From the NCBI RefSeq assembly GCF_025457425.1, contig NZ_JAMXIA010000001.1:1612001-1676000 (forward strand): a stretch of 64,000 nt of DNA. The letters run 5' to 3'. The DNA comes from Chryseobacterium foetidum. GTDB taxonomy: Bacteria > Bacteroidota > Bacteroidia > Flavobacteriales > Weeksellaceae. Within the stretch, counting starts at the first letter, position 1; every line of letters begins with the position of its first letter. Below the pieces are notes generated by a model that was given only the letters and a program-made list of their open reading frames with translations, was not told the DNA's origin and did not search any database. Shown here piece after piece: positions 1-8,365 of this stretch. The position numbers and the translations under genes are program-made.

Positions 1-1703
1 TCCAGTGAAACATAGTTTTTATCAACCTGTCTGTTCAAAAACTTTTCACGGAAATCTGAATAGTCATTTTTCAGATCGTCAACATATTCTTTATTACGAT
101 CTCCCAACAATGAACTTACCACATTAACCGCTCTGGATGCATCATTTACGTGAACGACGGCGTTTTTATATTTTAAATCAATCTTTACAGCTGTGTGAGC
201 CTTTGAAGTTGTTGCACCACCGATCAGCAAAGGGAAATTTAAATTCTGCCTCTCTAGTTCTGAAGCGATGTACACCATTTCATCCAAACTTGGTGTAATT
301 AATCCGCTCAGACCGATGACATCGACGTTATGATCAATCGCTGCCTGAATAATTTTCTCGGCAGGAACCATCACGCCCAAATCCACAATATCATAATTAT
401 TACAACCCAAAACCACACTCACAATATTTTTTCCGATATCGTGAACGTCACCTTTTACGGTTGCCATTAGAATTTTTCCGTTGGGTTTCTGAGCGACGTC
501 TTTTTCAGCTTCAATAAATGGCTGCAGATAAGCAACCGCTTTTTTCATCACACGGGCAGATTTCACTACCTGCGGAAGGAACATTTTTCCTGCACCGAAA
601 AGATCTCCTACAACACCCATTCCGGTCATCAGATTGACTTCGATGACGTGAAGAGGGCGGTCAGCAAGCAATCTGGCCTCTTCCACATCTTCTTCTATGA
701 AACGGTCAATTCCTTTTACGAGAGAATGCGTGATTCTTTCCTGCAAAGAATGAGTACGCCATTCGAGCTCCTCAACTTTTTCTTTTTTAACCGATTTATT
801 TCGTTCAGAATAATCCAAAAGCCTTTCAGTAGCATCTTCTCTTTTGTCGAGAATAACATCTTCAACGAGCTCGAGAAGTTCTTTATTAATTTCATCATAA
901 ACCTCAAGCAACGCAGGATTTACGATTCCCATGTTCATGCCCGCCTGAATCGCGTGGTACAGAAAAACCGAGTGCATCGCTTCACGTACCGTATCATTTC
1001 CACGAAACGAGAACGAAACATTGGAAACTCCTCCACTGACTGAAGCATAAGGAAGATTCTGTCTTACCCATCTCGTAGCTTCGATGAAATCGATTGCGTT
1101 CCGACGGTGCTCATCCATCCCAGTGGCTACGGGGAAAATATTTAAATCGAAAATAATGTCTTCAGCAGGAAAACGAACAATTTCGGTTAAAATTTTATAG
1201 CTTCTTTCGCAGATTTCGAGCCTTCTGTCATACGTATCGGCCTGCCCTACTTCATCAAAAGCCATAACAATCACGGCTGCTCCATATCTTTTGATGGTTT
1301 TTGCCTGTTTTATGAATTCTTCTTCACCACCTTTCAAACTGATGGAATTCACCACGCATTTTCCCTGAACAACCTGCAAACCGGCTTCCAGAATTTCCCA
1401 TTTGGAAGAATCGACCATAATTGGGATTTTGGAAATATCCGGTTCGGAGCCAATCAAATTCAGGAATTTAATCATGGAAGCTTTTCCGTCGATCAAACCG
1501 TCGTCAAAATTCACATCAAGAATCTGAGCACCGCCATCCACCTGATCTCTTGCGATATCTAAGGCTTCAGAAAATTTCTCTTCTTTTATTAATCTTAAAA
1601 ACTTTTTAGATCCGGCAACGTTGGTTCTTTCGCCCACGTTGATAAAATTTGATTCCGGAGTAATAATCAGAGGTTCCAGCCCTGATAATTTTAAATATTT
1701 CAT
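1..1703 (-). CDS. metH: Cobalamin-dependent methionine synthase, pterin/B12-binding part (partial at window edge)
   Basis: This reading frame starts at the ATG complementary to 1701-1703 and runs off the left edge, so 567 codons are visible. It begins with a pterin-binding domain ([12 protein letters not shown] near residues 24-35, then the DVNFDDG and VDSSKWE segments). A helical cap domain follows, and then the cobalamin-binding domain with the DVHDIG motif, whose cobalt-ligating histidine is about residue 421. It carries methyl-tetrahydrofolate and B12 chemistry but lacks the homocysteine-binding domain, which is the separate gene at 3085-4095. Adding that 336-residue protein brings the histidine close to its position in single-chain MetH (759 in E. 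coli). The activation domain probably lies beyond the window. A desaturase gene separates the two halves. Identification is firm. Confidence 0.96.
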   Translation of the reverse strand, partial: MKYLKLSGLEPLIITPESNFINVGERTNVAGSKKFLRLIKEEKFSEALDIARDQVDGGAQILDVNFDDGLIDGKASMIKFLNLIGSEPDISKIPIMVDSSKWEILEAGLQVVQGKCVVNSISLKGGEEEFIKQAKTIKRYGAAVIVMAFDEVGQADTYDRRLEICERSYKILTEIVRFPAEDIIFDLNIFPVATGMDEHRRNAIDFIEATRWVRQNLPYASVSGGVSNVSFSFRGNDTVREAMHSVFLYHAIQAGMNMGIVNPALLEVYDEINKELLELVEDVILDKREDATERLLDYSERNKSVKKEKVEELEWRTHSLQERITHSLVKGIDRFIEEDVEEARLLADRPLHVIEVNLMTGMGVVGDLFGAGKMFLPQVVKSARVMKKAVAYLQPFIEAEKDVAQKPNGKILMATVKGDVHDIGKNIVSVVLGCNNYDIVDLGVMVPAEKIIQAAIDHNVDVIGLSGLITPSLDEMVYIASELERQNLNFPLLIGGATTSKAHTAVKIDLKYKNAVVHVNDASRAVNVVSSLLGDRNKEYVDDLKNDYSDFREKFLNRQVDKNYVSL

Positions 1704-1929
1704 TTTTATTTATGTAACAATTTATCAATTTAACAGTACACCAATGTTTGGAATCGCTAAACTGATTTGTTTTTAATTTAAATTTTTAATCATCATTTTA
1801 AATACTAAGTACACTAAGTTTTTTAATGCTTATTGTTTTAAGTTTTACGAACCGTTAAACCTGTAAAAGCAAGCTAAGTTCTTTATCTTAAACAGTACTC
1901 AATATTCATCTTTTTTTATTTTAAACCAT

Positions 1930-3021
1930 TTATTCTTCTAAAATAAAATAAGCGTTGTTCGCATTTTGCTTCAGCAAATCGACGTGTTTGCCCAAAGCGG
2001 TAAACATTGGAAAGCGTTTGTAACCCAAATTGTTTTCTTTGGCAAACTGCTCAATTTCCTCTGTAATTTCGTTGTAATACATATAGCTGTAGTTTGGGAA
2101 AAGATGATGGGCAACGTGAAAGTTGAAATTTCCCAACACATTTCTCACAAACCAGTTGTTTTCTTTTAAATCATTCGTCACTTCGAGCTGATGACGGATC
2201 CAGCTGAACGGGAGTCCGTTTTTTTCATCTAATTTCGGAAAGGCATTGTCTGGCAGCGGATGTAGTGGCAACAGTACAAAAAGCGCAAAAATGCTCGCTG
2301 CAATTACCTGTAAAAACCATGCACCCAAAGCCAACCCCAAAGAAACCTTTAAAAATAAAACCGGCACGGCGATTTGGTAGAAGAAGTAAAATAATTTAAA
2401 GCAAATCATCTTAATTTTCTCTGAAACCGGAATTTTGCCCTGCGTTTTTAAAATCACTCTGTCGTTATCAAAAAAATCTCTGAAATCCCTGATAAACATC
2501 CAGTTGAACAGATATAAAGGATACACCAGAAAGAAAAAGAAGTGTTGGTATTTCTGAATTCCTTTAGCCTTGATCCATGGCACAATCAGTAAAAGACCGC
2601 TCTGCTCGATGTCGGTATCCCAGCCGTCCACATTCGGATAGGCGTGGTGCGCTGCGATATGTCTTTTTTTCCAGATGTAGGAATTGGCTCCCACAAAATC
2701 GAAAATCTGCAGCACAAAACTGTTGAGTTTTTTATTTTTAAAAATATTGTTGTGAGCCGCCTCGTGAATCAGATTTAAATAGATTAAAACCAGAGAAATT
2801 CCCATCAGAACAAAACTGGAAATGTAAATCCAAGGTCTGTCTGCATTAAAAAGTGCAAACACATACAAACCAAAATAGACCAAAGGCAAAATAATGGCTT
2901 TGATCTGGATGTAAATATCTCTGTTTTTGGGAAGTTTTTCTACGCGCTCGTTCACTCTTTTTCTCAGTTCATTAAACAGTTTTGTATCGTCGGAATTTTT
3001 AAGGTAAAGTGGCTTGTCCAT
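1930..3021 (-). CDS. Membrane fatty acid desaturase, acyl-lipid/acyl-CoA type
   Basis: The 363-residue protein has the three histidine boxes of di-iron membrane desaturases: HEAAH at 86-90, HIAAHH at 121-126 and HVAHH at 302-306. Hydrophobic segments lie before box 1 (about 41-85) and between boxes 2 and 3 (about 150-250). These enzymes insert a double bond into a membrane acyl chain using oxygen and an electron donor. Length and box spacing fit the delta-6/linoleoyl-CoA desaturase-like family, but no N-terminal cytochrome b5 domain is present and regiospecificity cannot be read. The gene sits on the same strand between the two MetH halves, 63 bases from the upstream one, and has no obvious link to methionine synthesis. 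It may share the transcript. Family is confident; substrate is unknown. Confidence 0.92.
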   Translation of the reverse strand: MDKPLYLKNSDDTKLFNELRKRVNERVEKLPKNRDIYIQIKAIILPLVYFGLYVFALFNADRPWIYISSFVLMGISLVLIYLNLIHEAAHNNIFKNKKLNSFVLQIFDFVGANSYIWKKRHIAAHHAYPNVDGWDTDIEQSGLLLIVPWIKAKGIQKYQHFFFFLVYPLYLFNWMFIRDFRDFFDNDRVILKTQGKIPVSEKIKMICFKLFYFFYQIAVPVLFLKVSLGLALGAWFLQVIAASIFALFVLLPLHPLPDNAFPKLDEKNGLPFSWIRHQLEVTNDLKENNWFVRNVLGNFNFHVAHHLFPNYSYMYYNEITEEIEQFAKENNLGYKRFPMFTALGKHVDLLKQNANNAYFILEE

Positions 3022-3084
3022 AAGATTGTTGATTTGATTTTAAAAAAGTTTTTACACTCGTTCTAAACTTTCAACAATCAAAAA

Positions 3085-4095
3085 TCATACAAAATCCTTT
3101 ACTTTTCTCGGTTCGTATTTGTCGACCAGTTCGGCAATCGCTTTGATGTGTTCAGGCGTTGTACCACAGCATCCACCGATGATATTGATCAATCCTTTTT
3201 CCACATATTCTCTGATCTGAGCAGCCATCTGATCCGGCGATTCATCATACTGCCCGAACGCATTCGGAAGACCCGCATTCGGATAAGCCGAAACATGGAA
3301 TTCTGAATTGTGCGCCAGTGTTTCCAGATAAGGCGTCAGCTGATTGGCTCCCAAGGCACAGTTGAAACCTACGCTCAGTAAATTTAAATGAGAAACTGAA
3401 ATTAAAAACGCTTCGGCTGTCTGCCCGCTCAACGTTCTTCCTGAGGCATCGGTAATCGTTCCCGAAACCATAATCGGAATCTGAATTCCTCTTTCCTCCT
3501 GAATTTCGTCAATGGCAAACAATGCCGCTTTTGCATTTAGTGTATCGAAAATAGTTTCTACCAAAAGAATGTCTGAACCTCCATCCAACAAAGCTTCTGA
3601 CTGTTGTTTGTAAGCCAGTCTCAAGTCTTCAAAAGTAATTGCGCGGTAGCCCGGATCGTTCACATCCGGACTTAAGCTTGCCGTTCTGTTGGTTGGTCCG
3701 ATGGAGCCTGCAACGAATCTCGGTTTATCAGGATTTTGAGCTGTGAACTCATCACAAACTTTTCTTGCGATTTTAGCTGACTCAAAGTTAAGTTCGTACA
3801 CCAGATCTTCCATGTGGTAATCTGCCATTGCGATGGTCGTTCCGGAAAAAGTGTTGGTTTCCAGAATATCTGCTCCTGCTTCCAGATATTTCCTGTGAAC
3901 TTCTTCAATTGCGTGAGGTTGAGTTAAAGAAAGCAGGTCATTATTTCCTTTTACCGGATGTTCCCAGTCTTTGAAACGCTCACCACGGTAATCTTCTTCT
4001 TCGAATTTATATCGCTGAAGCATGGTTCCCATTGCTCCGTCGAGAATAAGGATTCTTTCGGAAAGGGCTTTGTATAGTTGTTCTGAATTTTTCAT
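3085..4095 (-). CDS. metH: Methionine synthase, homocysteine S-methyltransferase domain as a separate protein
   Basis: This 336-residue protein is the zinc-dependent homocysteine-binding barrel of MetH. It has the [11 protein letters not shown] start motif, the ETNTFSGT segment, a zinc-ligand cysteine in FNCALGAN (about residue 246) and the paired zinc cysteines in GGCCGTTP at 309-310. The numbering matches the first domain of full-length MetH almost exactly, and no pterin or B12 domain follows in frame. It most likely works in trans with the protein encoded at 1-1703 to methylate homocysteine. A betaine- or S-methylmethionine-dependent role is less likely given that neighbour. It belongs to the same-strand methionine block downstream of the riboswitch-controlled metX group. 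Confidence 0.95.
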   Translation of the reverse strand: MKNSEQLYKALSERILILDGAMGTMLQRYKFEEEDYRGERFKDWEHPVKGNNDLLSLTQPHAIEEVHRKYLEAGADILETNTFSGTTIAMADYHMEDLVYELNFESAKIARKVCDEFTAQNPDKPRFVAGSIGPTNRTASLSPDVNDPGYRAITFEDLRLAYKQQSEALLDGGSDILLVETIFDTLNAKAALFAIDEIQEERGIQIPIMVSGTITDASGRTLSGQTAEAFLISVSHLNLLSVGFNCALGANQLTPYLETLAHNSEFHVSAYPNAGLPNAFGQYDESPDQMAAQIREYVEKGLINIIGGCCGTTPEHIKAIAELVDKYEPRKVKDFV

Positions 4096-4161
4096 TTTTA
4101 TTTAATACTAATTACACGAATTATATTCGAATTTTTCAAATTTTTGCGCTGAATCTCTCTT

Positions 4162-4241
4162 GCAGCCCGACTTGAACGGAGCTCTTTTTGCCGCAGCGCA
4201 GCGGAGGCAAAAAAGCGGGAGTGGAAGGCGGATACAGCTGC
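4162..4241. repeat. GC-rich palindromic element, possible dispersed repeat
   Basis: The element has an imperfect inverted repeat with GCAGC/GCTGC-type ends. Its inner hairpin has arms TTTTTGCCGC and GCGGAGGCAAAAA around a short AGCGCA loop. It is much richer in G+C than the surrounding intergenic DNA and lies 10 bases past the stop codon of the sulfhydrylase gene, so it could also act as a terminator or mRNA-stabilising structure. From memory it resembles palindromic repeats scattered through Chryseobacterium-type genomes. Copy number cannot be tested in this window. Confidence 0.6.
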
Positions 4242-4251
4242 CCAAATCATT

Positions 4252-5418
4252 CTACTCCAATGCCTGCTTCAAATCGGCAATAATATCATCCACATTTTCC
4301 AGACCTACCGAGCAGCGAACCAATCCTGCAGTGATTCCTACTTCATTTCTCTCTTCATCAGAAAGTTTGGAATGCGTTGTAGATGCCGGATGAGTGACAA
4401 TGGTTCTGGTATCGCCCAAGTTTGCAGACAGTGAACACATTTTTATTTTATCTAAAAAGTTTCTTCCTCCTTCAATTCCGCCTTTGATTTCAAAAGCAAC
4501 GACGTTTCCGCCTAACTTCATTTGCTTTTTGGCAATTTCATAGCTCGGATGCGATTTTAAAAACGGGTACTTTACCAATTCCACATTTGGATGATTTTCT
4601 AAAAACTCTGCTACTTTCAAAGCATTTTCGCAGTGTCTTTCTACACGAATCGCCAAAGTCTCTAAACTTTTCGACAAAACCCATGCATTAAAAGGTGACA
4701 TTGCTGGACCCGTATTTCGTGCAAAAAGATAAATTTCTCTGATTAAATCTTCTCTTCCAACGGCTACTCCGCCCAAAACACGACCCTGACCGTCAATCAG
4801 TTTTGTGGCTGAATGCACCACCAAATCGGCTCCGTATTTTATCGGCTGCTGAAGGTAAGGCGTCGCAAAACAGTTGTCTACAATGAAAATCAAATTATGT
4901 TTTTTGGCAATTCGTACAAAAAATTCTAAATCTAAGACTTCAATCGCTGGATTGGTCGGCGTTTCTAAGTATAAAATTTTTGTGTTGGGTTGAATATATT
5001 TTTCTACGTTTTCAGCATCTTCGGCTTTGAAATAAGTCGTTTCAATATTCCATTTCGGGAAATATTTTGTGAACAATGTGTGCGTGGAGCCGAAAACCGA
5101 CTGACAGCTTACGATGTGGTCTCCAGCATTCAACAAAGTTGCAAAGGTAGAGTAAATTGCGGCCATTCCTGTGGCAAAAGCGTAACCTGCCTCAGCACCT
5201 TCCATTTTGACGATTTTATCTGTAAATTCTGTAACGTTCGGATTTGAAAACCGGCTGTACAGATTTTTAGATTTCTCTTCGGCAAAACTCGCTCTCATAT
5301 CTTCTGCATCCTCAAAAACAAAGCTTGAAGTAAGATATAAAGGCGTAGAATGCTCGTCAAACTGAGTTCTTTCGGTTTGTGTTCTTATCGCGAGGGTTTC
5401 GAAATTTTCGTTTTCCAT
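4252..5418 (-). CDS. metZ: O-acetylhomoserine (or O-succinylhomoserine) sulfhydrylase, PLP enzyme
   Basis: The 388-residue protein is a Cys/Met-metabolism PLP enzyme. It has the YSRFSNPNV segment (54-62), the substrate/PLP loop around ATGMAAIYS (82-90), the LETPTNP motif (151-157), the FIVDNCFATP strand carrying the PLP-nitrogen Asp (181), and the Schiff-base lysine in HSATKLIDGQG (Lys206). Such enzymes replace an activated hydroxyl of homoserine with sulfide to give homocysteine. Because metX is nearby on the same strand, O-acetylhomoserine is the likely substrate. The sequence looks closer to the MetZ branch than to the longer (about 430-residue) MetY branch. Cystathionine gamma-synthase activity cannot be excluded. 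It supplies homocysteine to the split methionine synthase downstream. Confidence 0.88.
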   Translation of the reverse strand: MENENFETLAIRTQTERTQFDEHSTPLYLTSSFVFEDAEDMRASFAEEKSKNLYSRFSNPNVTEFTDKIVKMEGAEAGYAFATGMAAIYSTFATLLNAGDHIVSCQSVFGSTHTLFTKYFPKWNIETTYFKAEDAENVEKYIQPNTKILYLETPTNPAIEVLDLEFFVRIAKKHNLIFIVDNCFATPYLQQPIKYGADLVVHSATKLIDGQGRVLGGVAVGREDLIREIYLFARNTGPAMSPFNAWVLSKSLETLAIRVERHCENALKVAEFLENHPNVELVKYPFLKSHPSYEIAKKQMKLGGNVVAFEIKGGIEGGRNFLDKIKMCSLSANLGDTRTIVTHPASTTHSKLSDEERNEVGITAGLVRCSVGLENVDDIIADLKQALE

Positions 5419-5437
5419 TTTTTATATGAATTTGATT

Positions 5438-5486
5438 GATAGGATTGCATCCTATCCTTTATTAAATCGTCCCGTTGGGACTTTTT
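5438..5486. repeat. Two adjacent short hairpins between homoserine dehydrogenase and sulfhydrylase genes
   Basis: The first hairpin is GATAGGAT-TGC-ATCCTATC (5438-5456), a perfect 8-bp stem. The second is GTCCC-GTT-GGGAC (5469-5481), followed by five T on the plus strand. Both sit in the 97-base gap inside the minus-strand methionine operon, where a full terminator would not be expected. The pair resembles a dispersed intergenic repeat of Flavobacteriia (from memory). An RNA-processing or partial-termination role is the alternative. Confidence 0.5.
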
Positions 5487-5515
5487 ACATTTCTACTTTA
5501 TACTTTTTACAAAAC

Positions 5516-7060
5516 CTACTTCGTTTCACTTAATCTTAAAATATCTCCAAAAACACCGCGGGCAGTTACTTTTGCGCCGGCACCAGCTCCCATGATAACG
5601 ATTGGGTTTTCGCCGTAACTTTCGGTATAGATTTCGAAAATTGAATCTGAACCTTTTAACTGTCCCAAAGCGGAAGTTGCGGGAACGGAAATTAATTTCA
5701 CATCCAGTTCACCTCTTTCTTTCTGTAAATCTCCGTGCAGATCGCCAACGTATCTTAAAACATGATTCGATTCCTGATTTTTCTTGATTTGATCGTATTC
5801 CTCGTCTAATTCTTCCAATCGTGAAAGAAATTCCTGTTTTGAAACTGAAAGCAAAGCTTCAGGAACCAAATTCTGAATGTTGATATCACTAAATTCATTA
5901 ATTAAATCCAGTTCTCTCGCTAAAATCAAAAGTTTTCTTGCGACGTCGTTTCCGGACAAATCCTCTCTCGGATCTGGTTCGGTAAAACCTTTTTCTAAAG
6001 CTTCATTAACGATCGTGGAAAATTTATCATCGCGCAAAGAAAAATTATTGAAAACATAGCTCAGTGTTCCGGAAAACACACCTTTGATTCTCGTAATATT
6101 CTCTCCGGAAAGGTGAAGAAGCTTTATCGTATCGATTAGAGGCAAACCTGCACCTACGTTTGTTTCATAAAGATAACGTTTGTTATTTTTGTTCAACGTA
6201 TATCTTAGTTTACGATATTCTTCAATCGGAAGCGTGTTGAAAATTTTGTTGGAAGAAACCAGATCAAAACCATTTTCTGCCAAAGCCTGATAATTTTTCA
6301 CGAAGTCAACACTTGCTGTGTTATCTACAACAATCAGGTTTTCAAGTTGATTTTCCTTTGAGAAATTAATGAGTTCAGAAACATCAGAAGATTTTTCGGC
6401 CGCAAAAACTTCGTCACTCCAAGTATTGTCAAAACCTTTTTTATTGAAGGCAATCTTTCTGGAATTGGCCACTGCCACAACTTTCAGGTGTATATTTTTT
6501 CTTCTTTTAATTTCTTCTGAAGAATGTAAAACCTGCTCAATTAATGTCTTTCCAACATTTCCATGACCGATAATTGCCAAATGAACCGTTTTTGGTTTTT
6601 TAAAAATTTCCGATTCAATGATATTTTTAGTTTTCTCATCCTGAGAAGACGTCACCACAATATTGATTCGCTTTTCGCTTGAATTTTGATTTAAAAGCAA
6701 CGGAAAAACATTGTTTCTCGCCAGTTCAGAAAGTATTTTATTTAAATCATCCGCCACAAAACCTATGACAGAAACATTATTGATGCTGTAAATCTGAGAA
6801 ACCTTACCTGATTTTCTTTCTTCGGCAAATTCCTCGATCAGACAGGTTACTGCTTTTTCAGAATCATCTTCGTGTACCAGAATTGACAAACCGTTCTCAA
6901 CGGCTTGCTGAGAAATTACGCCCACGCTGATTCTCGCTAAAGTAAGCGCTTTAAAAACCCTTCCATCAATCCCTATTTCACCAAGGAAATCTGCTCCTTC
7001 AAATTTGATAATTGATCTGTTTTTTAAAAATTTTATTTCGTTTGCATTAATCTTACTCAT
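5516..7060 (-). CDS. Homoserine dehydrogenase with N-terminal tandem ACT domains and no aspartokinase domain
   Basis: The 514-residue protein is built like the C-terminal two thirds of the ThrA/MetL fusion enzymes. Residues ~10-150 form a tandem ACT regulatory region (KNRSIIKFEGADFLG, then VSVIGFVADDL). Residues ~155-514 form homoserine dehydrogenase, with the NAD(P) motif AIIGHGNVGKT, the GVFSGTLSYVFN segment, and the DPREDLSGNDVARK catalytic region. The enzyme reduces aspartate semialdehyde to homoserine. No kinase catalytic domain precedes the ACT pair: metX ends two bases upstream, so the start is well fixed. The retained ACT pair suggests feedback control by threonine, methionine or lysine, which is inferred. 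It is almost certainly cotranscribed with metX. Confidence 0.93.
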   Translation of the reverse strand: MSKINANEIKFLKNRSIIKFEGADFLGEIGIDGRVFKALTLARISVGVISQQAVENGLSILVHEDDSEKAVTCLIEEFAEERKSGKVSQIYSINNVSVIGFVADDLNKILSELARNNVFPLLLNQNSSEKRINIVVTSSQDEKTKNIIESEIFKKPKTVHLAIIGHGNVGKTLIEQVLHSSEEIKRRKNIHLKVVAVANSRKIAFNKKGFDNTWSDEVFAAEKSSDVSELINFSKENQLENLIVVDNTASVDFVKNYQALAENGFDLVSSNKIFNTLPIEEYRKLRYTLNKNNKRYLYETNVGAGLPLIDTIKLLHLSGENITRIKGVFSGTLSYVFNNFSLRDDKFSTIVNEALEKGFTEPDPREDLSGNDVARKLLILARELDLINEFSDINIQNLVPEALLSVSKQEFLSRLEELDEEYDQIKKNQESNHVLRYVGDLHGDLQKERGELDVKLISVPATSALGQLKGSDSIFEIYTESYGENPIVIMGAGAGAKVTARGVFGDILRLSETK

Positions 7061-7062
7061 CT

Positions 7063-8001
7063 CTACAAAATATTTTTTATGATATAATTTAACTGTTGAT
7101 ATTCCATTAAAAAGGCGTCGTGCCCATGAATTGATTTGATCTCGTGATAGAAAACATCCTCTTTTTCCTTTCTCAGCTTTTCAAAACACATTCGGATTTC
7201 AGAAGCAGGGAAAAACAAATCGGTATCTACGGAGATCATGTGCATTCGTGCTTTGATTTTATTTAAATCTTTATCGTTTGCATTGATGTTCATCAGTAAG
7301 TGATTCATCAGCTTATAGGATTCTAAACTAAATCTATCGTTTAAAGAATTTCCGTGATAAACAAGCCAATCTTCAGATTCTAACTTCTGCTTTTCCTGAT
7401 TGAATTTATTCTGAAACCTGTCATTTAGAGACTGTGGTGTTCTGTAGCACAACATCGCATGAATTCTTGCTTTCTGAAGTGGCTCATCATTTCCGTTCAG
7501 TAAAAATTTCTGAACAAGACATTGAGCGTGCAGCCAGTCATGAGTTTTGGAATCACAGGCGATCGGAATGAATAGCTCAGCCAGATCTGGATTTTTAGCC
7601 AGCATTTCCCAGCCAATTCCACCTCCGAGCGATCCTCCGATAATCGCGTAAACGTTTTTAATATTTAAAATTTCTAAACCTTTCAGAAAAATATTGGCTA
7701 TGTCTGAAGGCGTAAAATCTGCGTAGTCATCAACAAAAAAATCATCATATCCGTTTCCGGGAATATTGAAACAAAGCATTGTATATTTATTGGTATCAAT
7801 TACCTGATCTTCACCAATCAACTGTTTCCACCAACCTTTTTCTCCGGAAACGTTTGAATTTCCGGTTAAGGCATGATTAACTAAAATGATGGGTGCAGAA
7901 AACAGGTCTTTCCCAAAAAGCTGGTAGCTCAATGAGATATGGTATTCCTTTTGGGAATCGGTTTGATACGGAAAATTAATATATTGCAGTTCTGTTTTCA
8001 A
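7063..8001 (-). CDS. metX: Homoserine O-acetyltransferase, alpha/beta-hydrolase fold
   Basis: The 312-residue protein has the oxyanion segment VNHALTGNSN (41-50), the nucleophile elbow GGSLGGG (Ser124), an aspartate in ISVDTDLFFP, and the catalytic histidine in SIHGHDAFLMEY near the C-terminus. It transfers acetyl (less often succinyl) from CoA to homoserine and so commits homoserine to methionine. It is somewhat shorter than the 350-380 residues of many MetX proteins. It is the first gene after a SAM-I riboswitch and is followed two bases later by the homoserine dehydrogenase gene, so both respond together to S-adenosylmethionine. Confidence 0.92.
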   Translation of the reverse strand: MKTELQYINFPYQTDSQKEYHISLSYQLFGKDLFSAPIILVNHALTGNSNVSGEKGWWKQLIGEDQVIDTNKYTMLCFNIPGNGYDDFFVDDYADFTPSDIANIFLKGLEILNIKNVYAIIGGSLGGGIGWEMLAKNPDLAELFIPIACDSKTHDWLHAQCLVQKFLLNGNDEPLQKARIHAMLCYRTPQSLNDRFQNKFNQEKQKLESEDWLVYHGNSLNDRFSLESYKLMNHLLMNINANDKDLNKIKARMHMISVDTDLFFPASEIRMCFEKLRKEKEDVFYHEIKSIHGHDAFLMEYQQLNYIIKNIL

Positions 8002-8069
8002 TTCTATTATACTTTTTGATAATACAATTTGAAAATGCCATGAGAAATGGCTGAAAAGAACTTCAGTAA

Positions 8070-8178
8070 GTTATCTGTCCAAAAAATAAAAACTTTTGGT
8101 AGAACGTAGCACCTTCTTCGCTTGCGCAAAGGGTTGCTAAGGTTTCACAGGGTCTGTCCCTCAACCTTTCTTGATAAC
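8070..8178 (-). ncRNA. SAM-I (S-box) riboswitch upstream of metX
   Basis: Read on the minus strand, the element opens with GTTATCAAGAAAGG, continues with TTGAGGGACAGACCCTGTG, AAACCTTAGCAACC and GAAGGTGCTACGTTC, and closes with GATAAC. GTTATC and GATAAC pair as P1. The GAGGGA...CCCT kink-turn helix, the conserved GCAACC and the GGTGCTA segment match the SAM-I aptamer consensus closely. It senses S-adenosylmethionine and should turn off metX and downstream genes when methionine is plentiful. Only a small 5-bp hairpin (GCCAT-TTCTC-ATGGC, 8037-8051) and no strong U-tract terminator lie between P1 and the metX start, so the mode of control is not clear. Confidence 0.95.
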
Positions 8179-8207
8179 ATTTTCAATATGTGAATGATCG
8201 AATGGTG

Positions 8208-8215
8208 CAAAGATA
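8208..8215 (-). promoter_or_regulatory. Promoter -7 box for the metX operon
   Basis: The minus strand reads TATCTTTG, matching the Bacteroidota sigma consensus TAnnTTTG. It is about 30 bases upstream of the riboswitch P1 helix, so transcription would begin just before the aptamer. No clear TTTG at about -33 is visible. Confidence 0.6.
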
Positions 8216-8334
8216 TATCATTATTTTTAAATATTAAAATAATTTAATTTAACATTGAAAAATACCTCTAATAAAGCAGAAAAGGGCTCTGTTAATAATA
8301 ATTCAGATACTAAAAATTGGTTTTCTGTCAATAA

Positions 8335-8351
8335 AAAATTAAATTCGTAAA
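8335..8351. repeat. 17-bp direct repeat, left copy flanking the GH63-like gene
   Basis: The sequence AAAATTAAATTCGTAAA occurs here, 14 bases before the start codon of the glucosidase gene, and again exactly at 11000-11016, 21 bases after its stop. Confidence 0.7.
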
Positions 8352-8365
8352 GAAAAAGGAGCTTT

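Noticed and set aside
648..1043. Plus-strand reading frame inside metH
   Set aside because: It lies wholly within the pterin/cap coding region of metH and is a shadow frame.
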